9,299 bases of DNA from CAMBDR01 sp046597185 (GTDB lineage Bacteria; Pseudomonadota; Gammaproteobacteria; Burkholderiales; Burkholderiaceae_D): contig JBKJLF010000721.1 of NCBI GenBank assembly GCA_046597185.1, forward strand, positions 1-9,299, written 5' to 3'. Of this stretch, positions 1-5,790 are shown one piece after another. Each line of letters starts with the position of its first letter. Position 1 is the first letter of the stretch. Below the pieces are notes generated by a model. The model saw nothing but the letters and a program-made list of their open reading frames with translations, was not told the DNA's origin and ran no database searches. The position numbers were made by a program, and so were the translations under genes.

Positions 1-1
1 A

Positions 2-820
2 CTGGCGCACGCGGCGGCGTTTGTTACCGGGCGTGCCTTCCTGCCCGTGGTGGTGGGGGCACAAACCGAAGCGGCGGATTTGCACTGGAAGTTTGACGCC
101 ATTGCACGGCTGGCCGATGCGCATATGGCGGCCAATATCGTCACCGTGCAAGCTGGCGCACCCGGTGGTGCTGGCTGCCCGGAGCTGCATGTAAGCCGCT
201 ACCTGCAACCCGGCCCCCTTTGGTGGGCCTTAAATTGGGCAAGCGCGCACCAGCAACAGCAACAATGCCGCCACGGCGGCGCGCATACGCCGCATGCGCC
301 CAACGGCTGGACGCCGCAAAAAGGGCTGGTGCTGTTGATTGATGAAATCGACAAAGCCGAGCCGGATTTGCCCAATGGTTTGCTGGAAGCGCTGGCCAAT
401 GGCGCGTTTGAAGTGCCGCTGCTGGGCATTACCGTGGAACAGGCGGCAGACTGCCCGCCACCCTTGATTATTATTACCACCAACGACGAGCGCGAACTGC
501 CCGCCGCGTTTTTGCGCCGCTGTTTGGTAATGACTTTGGCCTTGCCCGAAGATGGTGCGCTCGAACCATGGTTGGTTAAGCGTGGGCGCATGCATTTTAA
601 AACCTTGGCCGACGATGCCTTACAAAAGGCCGCTGACTTGTTGGTAGTAGATCGTAAAGCCGCACGCGCCCAGCGCTGCTACACGCCGGGGCTGGCCGAA
701 TATTTGGACCTGCTGCGGGCGCTCGATCAACTGGGGCCGGAGGCCTTGAAAGTCTTGCCCAAGTTGAAGCAGTTTTATTTTGCCAAACAACCCGCCGTAG
801 CGGGTTTGATGGAAGAGTAA
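2..820 (+). CDS. MoxR-type AAA+ ATPase, 5' end outside window
   Basis: This is the C-terminal 272 residues of a MoxR-family AAA+ ATPase; the frame is open to the window edge, so the GTG codons near base 47 are internal and the Walker A motif lies upstream. Visible marks are the family-typical TEAADLHWKFDAIARLADA stretch (about 65-124), Walker B LVLLIDEIDKAE (about 325-360, Asp-Glu at 341-346), sensor 1 IIITTNDERE (about 467-495) and an arginine-finger candidate FLRRC (about 511-525). A Gln/His-rich insert (SAHQQQQQCRHGG, about 240-280) sits before Walker B and looks lineage-specific. MoxR ATPases act as ATP-driven remodelling or signalling chaperones, usually with a partner encoded next door. 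The stop is 4 bp before the GTG of the DGR target gene, so the two are almost certainly co-transcribed and act together. The physical interaction is inference. Confidence 0.88.
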   Translation: MAHAAAFVTGRAFLPVVVGAQTEAADLHWKFDAIARLADAHMAANIVTVQAGAPGGAGCPELHVSRYLQPGPLWWALNWASAHQQQQQCRHGGAHTPHAPNGWTPQKGLVLLIDEIDKAEPDLPNGLLEALANGAFEVPLLGITVEQAADCPPPLIIITTNDERELPAAFLRRCLVMTLALPEDGALEPWLVKRGRMHFKTLADDALQKAADLLVVDRKAARAQRCYTPGLAEYLDLLRALDQLGPEALKVLPKLKQFYFAKQPAVAGLMEE

Positions 821-824
821 GGCC

Positions 825-3737
825 GTGGCGCGCAAGCCAAAGCCGGGCCGGGCAGTGCCCAAGCCTGCGGCACTGGCCAAAATGGGCGGCCTGGCAGGTG
901 CGGCCCCGCGTGCAGCGCTGGGGCGGGCCGATTTGTTACGCCTGCTGGTAGCGTGGGGCGACGGCGCAGAACAGGCGGCGGCGGGTTTGACCGGGTTTCA
1001 CTATCAGGCAGCGCAAGCGCCTGAGCCAAAGCAAGCCAGCGCGGGCGCGCAAGCCAGCCCGGCCCCTGCCGTGCCGCCTGCGCCAGCCAGCGCCACCCGG
1101 CACCGTAGCGAACAATATAGCGTCACCTTACGCCAGGCCGCCGATGCTGCGCTGCCCAGCGATTTTGCGCAGCGCCTGGCAGATATTGGCAATGCCCGCC
1201 CCGTGCCCGACCAGCCTGAGGCGGTTGCGCCACCACCCTTGATTGCCCTCGCCAGCGAGCGGCGTTTGGTGGTGCTGGCGGAAAAGCATTTGCGCAGCCT
1301 GCATAGCACCAGCCAATGGAATGTGGCCAAGCTGGTGCAGCAAGTGGCGTTTGGTTTGCCGCCCAACAAGCGGCGCGCGCAGCAACAGCGCTTGCGTTGG
1401 CGCGGCAATGCCATGGTGATTTTCATGCGCCGTGAAAGCGAACCCTTGCATGCAGATTACCGCGCCCTGGCGCACATTGTGCAGCGCCGCTCGGGCGGGC
1501 AGGTGCCGATTTATTTGCATTACCAGGGCGAGGGGTGGGCGCGCTATCAACAAAAAGCGCAACATCAGCCACAAACGCAGCCACAAACGCAGCCACCGGC
1601 GCAGTCACTGGCACCGCAATCGGGCCGGGCGCTGCCGCGTATTTGGCGCGACCTGGCGCAAGCGCCGTATTTGGCGGGGTTGGGTGGCTTGGCGGTGGGG
1701 TGGCCGCAATGTGCATCCACCCAATGGGCACCGGTTGCCATGCTGGCCGCGTGGTTGCCGCAGGCCGCCGTGGCTGAGAGTGTGGCGGCGCGTTTGCCGC
1801 TGGCCTGTTGGGATGTAGGCCAACCTTTGCACCTGCGGCGGCAAGCGCCCGGCCAGATTGTGCAAGCCAACCCGGCGCAAGTGGCGCGCTTGCTGGCCGT
1901 GTTGACGCTGGCGGTGGTGGCCGATGTGCGGCTGCTGCGCGCGCTGCGCTGCTTGCTGGGTTTGCCCGTTTGCACCGAGGTGCAGGTGTGGAACCATGCG
2001 GATGTGGCTTGCAATGGCGTGGTAGTGTCGCTGCGTGCGGCGCGGCGGGATAAATATCGTGAAATCTTGCAAAATGAAGTAACGCTGGCGCTGTGCCAGC
2101 AGGCGGTGGCCTTGATTGCCGGGCACCATGGCTTGTTATCGTTTGAGATTTTGCTGGAAGAATCGCTCCGCGCCGCGCACGATGTGCAGGGCTGTGCGGT
2201 GCTGGATCATGCGGCATGGTTTGCCAGCATGGCGCACCAAATGCAGCAAGCGCAGGCGCAGGGAGAAGCGAGTTTTGAACTGGCCGAGCGCATGGCTTAC
2301 CTTGCGCGCCAAGGGCACCGCACCAGTGCGGCGCTATGGCTAGACAAAGGCGGATTTGCGCAAGCGTGGGCCTGGGCTAACCGGGCAGCGTTGGAAAGCG
2401 GCAAGGACTTGCCAGCCAATTTGCCTTTGCGTATGGTGCCTGTCTTGCGCAGACTGATAGGCGGGGAAGCTGCCAGCCTGCCCGAGCAAAGTTTGCGCTT
2501 GCGCCAGGTGGGTGGCAGCTTGTTGTTTGAACAGGGCGATGTGTCGCAATTGCAGGCGCGCAACGCTGCCGACGTGTTGGCGCAGTGGGTGGGCAGTGGC
2601 TTGGTGCAGTGGCGTAGCGGGGCGGCAGGGGCGTGGCAGCCTGCGGCCATGGCGCCAATTGAATTGGCGCGCCATAATCGGCTGGAAATAACGGATGGGC
2701 AAACCACGTGCATTGTGCAGCATCAGGTGCGGCCCGCGTGGGCGCTGGAATGGGGGCGCGACCGAACGGGGGTGTATGCGCTCATGCCTAACCCGTGGGG
2801 CGAACCTGTGCGGGTGGCTTACCCGCGTGAGACGGGTACTGACATATACCAGCGCATGCCTGTGCCAGCGGTTGAAAGCACTGTAAACTTTAGCATCAGC
2901 GCTTTGGCGATTGAGCTGGATGAAATCGGCCCACTCGCCACCCTTACCGTAGCAAGCGCAAACGGTGAGCATACGCAAACCTTGCGCTACATTGCGCCGG
3001 GGCGGTTTTTAATGGGTTCGCCGGAGGCGGAAACAGCAGGACTGGAAAATCAAAGTTGGTATGAAGATGAACGCCCCCAGCACTACGTTACCATTAGCGA
3101 AGGCTTTTGGTTGGCCGACACCGCCTGCACCCAAGGCTTTTGGCAAGCAATTATGGGTGAAAACCCCAGCCATTTTACTGATAAAAACCAAGGCGGGCCA
3201 AACCACCCGGTGGAACAAGTCAGTTGGAATATGATTCAGCCCTTTTTGCAAAAGCTGTCAGCCTTGTTGCCGGGTTGCCTTGCTACCCTGCCAAACGAGG
3301 CAGAATGGGAATACGCTTGCCGTGCAGGTACGACATCGCCATTTAGTTTTGGCGGCAAGATTGGCCCGGAGCAAGCTAATTGTGGCGACTACGCTTATGC
3401 TGGCGGCGAGGGTGAAATGCGTGGCCATACAGTCGCAGTAAAAAATTTACCTGCCAATGATTGGGGTTTGTATCAAATGCATGGTAATGTGTGGGAATGG
3501 TGCGCAGATCAACCACGTACTTATGATGGTGATGCGGTAGTTGACCCCGGCTTGCATGATGCATTGGCAGCAGTGCCTAATAAAAAGGCCGCGCGCGTGT
3601 TGCGCGGTGGCGGGTGGAGCCGCGACGCGCGGAGCGCGCGTTCTGCCTACCGCTACCGCCTCCAGCCTGGCAGGCGGCTCGACCTTACTGGCTTTCGCCT
3701 TGCTTTGAGGTCCAAGAGCCAGGCCAGCGGGGTTTAA
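825..3737 (+). CDS. DGR target 1: multidomain protein with C-terminal variable FGE-sulfatase (C-type lectin fold) domain
   Basis: This 970-residue protein starts at GTG 825, with a GGAAGAG Shine-Dalgarno-like stretch inside the end of the previous gene. The N-terminal 95 residues are Ala/Pro-rich. A basic region follows (about 98-245), then a Gln/Pro linker with 12-bp repeats (about 248-260). A central helical region carries VWNHADV (Trp389-His391) and LLSFEILLEE, which resembles by memory the effector region that accompanies MoxR ATPases in SAV_2336-like proteins. A short WALEWGRDRTG module (639-649) leads into an FGE-sulfatase domain (about 715-970) with PGRFLMGS (725-732), EAEWEYACRAG (near 828), MHGNVWEWC (885-893) and RVLRGGGW ending at Trp931. 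Residues 932-955 are variable and encoded by VR1; GFRLAL closes the fold. The catalytic Cys pair of true FGE is not seen, so ligand binding is more likely than catalysis. No signal peptide or membrane segment is evident, so it is probably cytoplasmic. Confidence 0.88.
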   Translation: MARKPKPGRAVPKPAALAKMGGLAGAAPRAALGRADLLRLLVAWGDGAEQAAAGLTGFHYQAAQAPEPKQASAGAQASPAPAVPPAPASATRHRSEQYSVTLRQAADAALPSDFAQRLADIGNARPVPDQPEAVAPPPLIALASERRLVVLAEKHLRSLHSTSQWNVAKLVQQVAFGLPPNKRRAQQQRLRWRGNAMVIFMRRESEPLHADYRALAHIVQRRSGGQVPIYLHYQGEGWARYQQKAQHQPQTQPQTQPPAQSLAPQSGRALPRIWRDLAQAPYLAGLGGLAVGWPQCASTQWAPVAMLAAWLPQAAVAESVAARLPLACWDVGQPLHLRRQAPGQIVQANPAQVARLLAVLTLAVVADVRLLRALRCLLGLPVCTEVQVWNHADVACNGVVVSLRAARRDKYREILQNEVTLALCQQAVALIAGHHGLLSFEILLEESLRAAHDVQGCAVLDHAAWFASMAHQMQQAQAQGEASFELAERMAYLARQGHRTSAALWLDKGGFAQAWAWANRAALESGKDLPANLPLRMVPVLRRLIGGEAASLPEQSLRLRQVGGSLLFEQGDVSQLQARNAADVLAQWVGSGLVQWRSGAAGAWQPAAMAPIELARHNRLEITDGQTTCIVQHQVRPAWALEWGRDRTGVYALMPNPWGEPVRVAYPRETGTDIYQRMPVPAVESTVNFSISALAIELDEIGPLATLTVASANGEHTQTLRYIAPGRFLMGSPEAETAGLENQSWYEDERPQHYVTISEGFWLADTACTQGFWQAIMGENPSHFTDKNQGGPNHPVEQVSWNMIQPFLQKLSALLPGCLATLPNEAEWEYACRAGTTSPFSFGGKIGPEQANCGDYAYAGGEGEMRGHTVAVKNLPANDWGLYQMHGNVWEWCADQPRTYDGDAVVDPGLHDALAAVPNKKAARVLRGGGWSRDARSARSAYRYRLQPGRRLDLTGFRLALRSKSQASGV
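1566..1601 (+). repeat. 12-bp tandem repeat encoding a Gln/Pro linker
   Basis: CAGCCACAAACG occurs twice in tandem (1566-1577, 1578-1589) followed by a degenerate third unit (1590-1601). It encodes QPQT-type residues between the N-terminal and central regions of target 1. It is probably a flexible linker that can change length by slippage in whole codons. Confidence 0.7.
3584..3709 (+). repeat. Variable repeat VR1 of the DGR
   Basis: This 126-bp stretch aligns without gaps to the template repeat 5472-5597 (offset 1888). By eye it differs at 18 positions, every one an A in the template: 9 A to G, 5 A to T, 4 A to C. It codes residues 921-962 of target 1. Changes cluster in codons 932-954, where template AAC codons have become AGC, CGC, GAC, TAC and CTC. 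The last 20 bp (3690-3709), with one A, are identical in TR, VR1 and VR2 and should contain the initiation-of-mutagenic-homing (IMH) site. Identity to TR ends abruptly at 3709, while identity to the VR2 flank continues. Confidence 0.97.
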
Positions 3738-3783
3738 AGCTGCGGGACGCAGCTTTACGGGGTTATGTCGCAGGATGCGACAT
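3735..3783 (+). other. Tandem GGA-loop hairpins after VR1 (DGR cruciform-type element)
   Basis: Two perfect inverted repeats stand in a row. The first, 3735-3757, has a 10-bp stem TAAAGCTGCG / CGCAGCTTTA with a GGA loop, and its first three bases are the stop codon of target 1. The second, 3765-3783, has an 8-bp stem ATGTCGCA / TGCGACAT, also with a GGA loop. Both are conserved after VR2 and absent after TR. Known DGRs carry a GC-rich hairpin or cruciform just 3' of the VR IMH that promotes retrohoming, so that role is the best reading. The doubled form and the 25-bp distance from the VR end are unusual. Confidence 0.8.
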
Positions 3784-3813
3784 GCCCTTACCCCCGGAGG
3801 GCAAAATTTTTTT
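3784..3813 (+). terminator. Intrinsic terminator after DGR target 1
   Basis: Stem GCCCT (3784-3788) pairs with AGGGC (3798-3802) around a 9-nt loop, followed by AAAA and seven T (3807-3813). A near-copy follows VR2. It probably ends or attenuates the ATPase-target 1 transcript before the accessory/RT genes. The stem is short, so read-through is likely. Confidence 0.65.
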
Positions 3814-3852
3814 ACCTAAACTAATGCCTTATAGCAACAAGGAGCCTGGCCA

Positions 3853-4347
3853 ATGAGCAGCACACTCTATTTCTTCACCATCCCGGCCTTATCCCCCGCA
3901 CTGGAACAAACCGCCTTAAGCCAGTTTCTGGCCTCGCACCGCGTGGCCAGCATAGAAAAACAATGGGTAGCCGCAGGCACGGATTCCGCCTGGGCAATTT
4001 GCGTTACCGTAGCGCTGGGCCAGGAAGCCTTGCCAGATACGCTAAAAATGCCCTCGGCCAAAACCATCCGCACCGCGCAAGTGGATTACCGCGCCCTCCT
4101 AAACCCGGACGACTTTGCCCTCTTTGCCCTGCTGCGTAATCTGCGTAAAGACCTGGCCGCGCAAGAAGGCGTACCCGTCTACGCCTTGTTCACCAACGAA
4201 CATCTGGCCACCATGGCTATCGAGCGCCCGAATAATATCGAAGCCTTGCGCAGCATGGAAGGCGTGGGCGATGTGCGCATCAGCAAGTACGGCGCAGCCT
4301 TTCTCGCCCTCCTGCGCAGCCAAGCCAGTGGGCCGCGTGCCGTATGA
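3853..4347 (+). CDS. HRDC-domain DGR accessory protein
   Basis: This 164-residue protein starts at ATG 3853 with a strong AAGGAG (3839-3844) 8 bp upstream. The N-terminal half (LYFFTIPALSP, FLASHRVASIEKQWV, about 5-55) looks like the conserved N-terminus of RT-adjacent accessory proteins in DGRs. The C-terminal half (about 78-158) is an HRDC-type helical nucleic-acid-binding domain: FALFALLRNLRKDLA, then VPVYALFTNEHLATMA, then the Gly-rich MEGVGDVRISKYG. Some DGRs carry an HRDC protein where Bordetella phage has Avd, which binds RT and the TR RNA; no Avd-like four-helix protein is visible here, so this probably does that job. Its stop overlaps the RT start in ATGA (4344-4347), so translation is coupled. 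The exact role is inferred from position. Confidence 0.88.
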   Translation: MSSTLYFFTIPALSPALEQTALSQFLASHRVASIEKQWVAAGTDSAWAICVTVALGQEALPDTLKMPSAKTIRTAQVDYRALLNPDDFALFALLRNLRKDLAAQEGVPVYALFTNEHLATMAIERPNNIEALRSMEGVGDVRISKYGAAFLALLRSQASGPRAV

Positions 4348-5387
4348 AACGGCTGGCGATCAGCCTGGATACCATCGCCGGGCGCAACAACCTGCTGCTG
4401 GCGGTACACAAGGCCGCACGCGGCAAACGCCAGTACCCGGAAATTGCCCACTTTTTGGCCAACCTGGAAGCGCAATTGGCGCAACTGGCGGCCAACATTC
4501 AAAACGGTAGCGCGCCCACGGGCCAATACCGCAGCTTCACCATCCACGACCCCAAACGTCGCCAAATCCACGCAGCCTGCTTTGCCGACCGGGTATTGCA
4601 CCACGCCATTCTCAATCTGGCTGAACCACGTTTTGAAACCATGCTGGTCGATACCAGTTACGCCTGCCGCCCCGGCAAAGGCGTGCATGCCGCAGTGGCG
4701 CAGGTACAGCGCAATTTATGCCGTTTCCCTTGGGTGGTGCAAGTGGATGTGGCAAGTTACTTCCCCCATATTTGCCACGCCACCCTCAAGGATTTATTGG
4801 CCACGCGTTTCAAGGGCGCAGCGTTTTTAGCCTTGTTGAGGCGCATTATTGATATGGGTAGTGCAAGCTACGGTTCGCCAACAGGTTTGCCAATCGGCGC
4901 GCTTACTTCGCAGCATTTTGCCAATGCCTATTTGGACGTGGCCGATCGCTGGCTGCTGGCACAGCCCGGCGTGGGTGCGCATGTGCGCTACATGGACGAT
5001 ATTGCATGGTGGTGCCACAGCCGCGCCGCCGCCGAGCAAAGTTTGGCCGAGTTCGCCCAATTTTTATATCAAACGCGTGGTTTACGCCTGAAACCGCAAG
5101 CGCAGGTGTTTGCCAGCAATGGCGGCATGGCGTATTGTGGTTTTCGGGTGCAGCAAGGGGTGATTTTGCCAAGCCGCCGCAAGCTGGGGCGCTACCGCCA
5201 GCATATGGGCTTGATCGAGCAAGCAATTTTGGCTGGCCAATGCAGCGAAGTGCAAATCCAGCGCGCCTCAGACAACGCCCACAGCCCACTGGCGCATTGT
5301 CATAGCATTGGATTCAGAAAAAATTATTGGGCCAAGCAAAAAAGCGGGTATGATGACGCGGTTGGCCCCAACAATGACCTATTTTGA
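4344..5387 (+). CDS. DGR reverse transcriptase
   Basis: This 347-residue retron/group II-type reverse transcriptase is of the DGR clade. In order: an N-terminal helical part (1-60); FTIHDPKRRQIHAACFADRVL (about 65-85), the motif 1/2 region; VVQVDVASYFPHI with catalytic Asp135; GLPIGALTSQ (181-190), where IGxxxSQ replaces the QGxxxSP of ordinary RTs and is the diagnostic DGR signature; RYMDDI with catalytic Asp218-Asp219; and a thumb with LKPQAQVF and AYCGFRV. No maturase, endonuclease or other C-terminal domain is present, and the length fits DGR RTs. The start ATG overlaps the accessory-gene stop. The enzyme should make mutagenic cDNA from the TR transcript encoded 84 bp downstream, misincorporating opposite template A. 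The active site looks intact, and the substituted VRs suggest the element has been active. Confidence 0.97.
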   Translation: MKRLAISLDTIAGRNNLLLAVHKAARGKRQYPEIAHFLANLEAQLAQLAANIQNGSAPTGQYRSFTIHDPKRRQIHAACFADRVLHHAILNLAEPRFETMLVDTSYACRPGKGVHAAVAQVQRNLCRFPWVVQVDVASYFPHICHATLKDLLATRFKGAAFLALLRRIIDMGSASYGSPTGLPIGALTSQHFANAYLDVADRWLLAQPGVGAHVRYMDDIAWWCHSRAAAEQSLAEFAQFLYQTRGLRLKPQAQVFASNGGMAYCGFRVQQGVILPSRRKLGRYRQHMGLIEQAILAGQCSEVQIQRASDNAHSPLAHCHSIGFRKNYWAKQKSGYDDAVGPNNDLF

Positions 5388-5471
5388 AAGGGTTAATCTG
5401 TGAACAGTGTCCTAACGCAAAGCTGTGTCAGCAATGCCAGGCAAAAAAGTTGTGCAAGCAGCGGATGCTGC

Positions 5472-5597
5472 AAAAGCCGCGCGCGTGTTGCGCGGTGGCG
5501 GGTGGAACAACAACGCGCAGAACGCGCGTTCTGCCTACCGCAACCACAACCAGCCAGACAGGCAGAACGACAATACTGGCTTTCGCCTTGCTTTGAG
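5472..5597 (+). repeat. Template repeat (TR) of the DGR
   Basis: This is the 126-bp invariant donor of VR1 and VR2. It has about 31 adenines, 26 of them in the 24-codon core 5506-5577, which is dominated by AAC/AAT codons (eight), the classic DGR design in which both first positions can vary. Translated in the VR frame it gives RVLRGGGW, then NNNAQNARSAYRNHNQPDRQ, then NDNTGFRLAL. It lies 84 bp after the RT stop in the same orientation. Its last 20 bp equal the VR ends, after which the sequence diverges completely from the VR flanks. Confidence 0.97.
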
Positions 5598-5601
5598 CTC
5601 A

Positions 5602-5629
5602 AACTGGCCATGGTGGATGCCCGCCAGTT
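5602..5629 (+). other. Hairpin at the start of the TR 3' spacer
   Basis: AACTGGC (5602-5608) and GCCAGTT (5623-5629) form a perfect 7-bp stem with a 14-nt loop, starting 4 bp after the TR. This is where the structured spacer of TR RNA begins in known DGRs, so it may take part in priming or protein binding. The link is inference. Confidence 0.45.
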
Positions 5630-5790
5630 GGACCAGACGCCGTTTTCAGGGGCGCGCACGCAGGCTCTCGGGTATGTACGTGTGTGCCCGCACTCAAAGG
5701 CACCCGGTGTGTGGGTAGGCGCGCAGCAGCGCACCGAAAGCTCACCGGGCTGCCGCCTTCCAAACGTCCTGTTTGAGGGGAATTGATATC

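Larger units (their letters stand above)
5388..5790 (+). ncRNA. Non-coding TR-RNA region (leader, template repeat, 3' spacer)
   Basis: This 403-bp gap between the RT gene and target 2 holds an 84-bp leader, the TR (5472-5597) and a 193-bp spacer. Apparent ORFs here have no recognisable product beyond the TR-encoded FGE fragment and lack good ribosome binding sites. In characterised DGRs the TR RNA extends into the downstream spacer, which folds and primes cDNA synthesis with RT and the accessory protein. RNA ends cannot be placed; no convincing promoter was found, so it may be transcribed from the accessory-RT unit. Confidence 0.65.

Noticed and set aside
1566..1601. Short tandem repeat as a CRISPR or regulatory iteron array
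   Set aside because: The 12-bp units are in frame within target 1 and encode a Gln/Pro linker, with no spacers.
1423..2217. Minus-strand ORF of 264 codons opposite target 1
   Set aside because: It has low-complexity Ala/Pro/Arg composition and no motif, and lies opposite the real gene.
2980..3737. Target 1 as an active formylglycine-generating enzyme (sulfatase activator)
   Set aside because: The Cys pair of the FGE active site is not present in the C-terminal motif region, no sulfatase gene is near, and the region is hypervariable, which fits binding rather than catalysis.
4344..5387. RT as part of a group II intron or retron
   Set aside because: It has no maturase or endonuclease domain, no intron or msr-msd structure seen, and it has the IGxxxSQ motif plus a neighbouring TR and two VRs.
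5384..5412. TTGAAA as the -35 of a TR promoter
   Set aside because: No acceptable -10 sequence lies 16-18 bp downstream.
5384..5786. Three overlapping plus-strand ORFs of 70-128 codons between RT and target 2
   Set aside because: They arise from the non-coding TR and its flanks; the only recognisable protein similarity is the TR itself read in the target frame, and none has a good ribosome binding site.
5773..5790. TTG at 5773 as the start of target 2
   Set aside because: It overlaps the AGGGGA ribosome binding site that is well placed for ATG 5791, so the later start is preferred.
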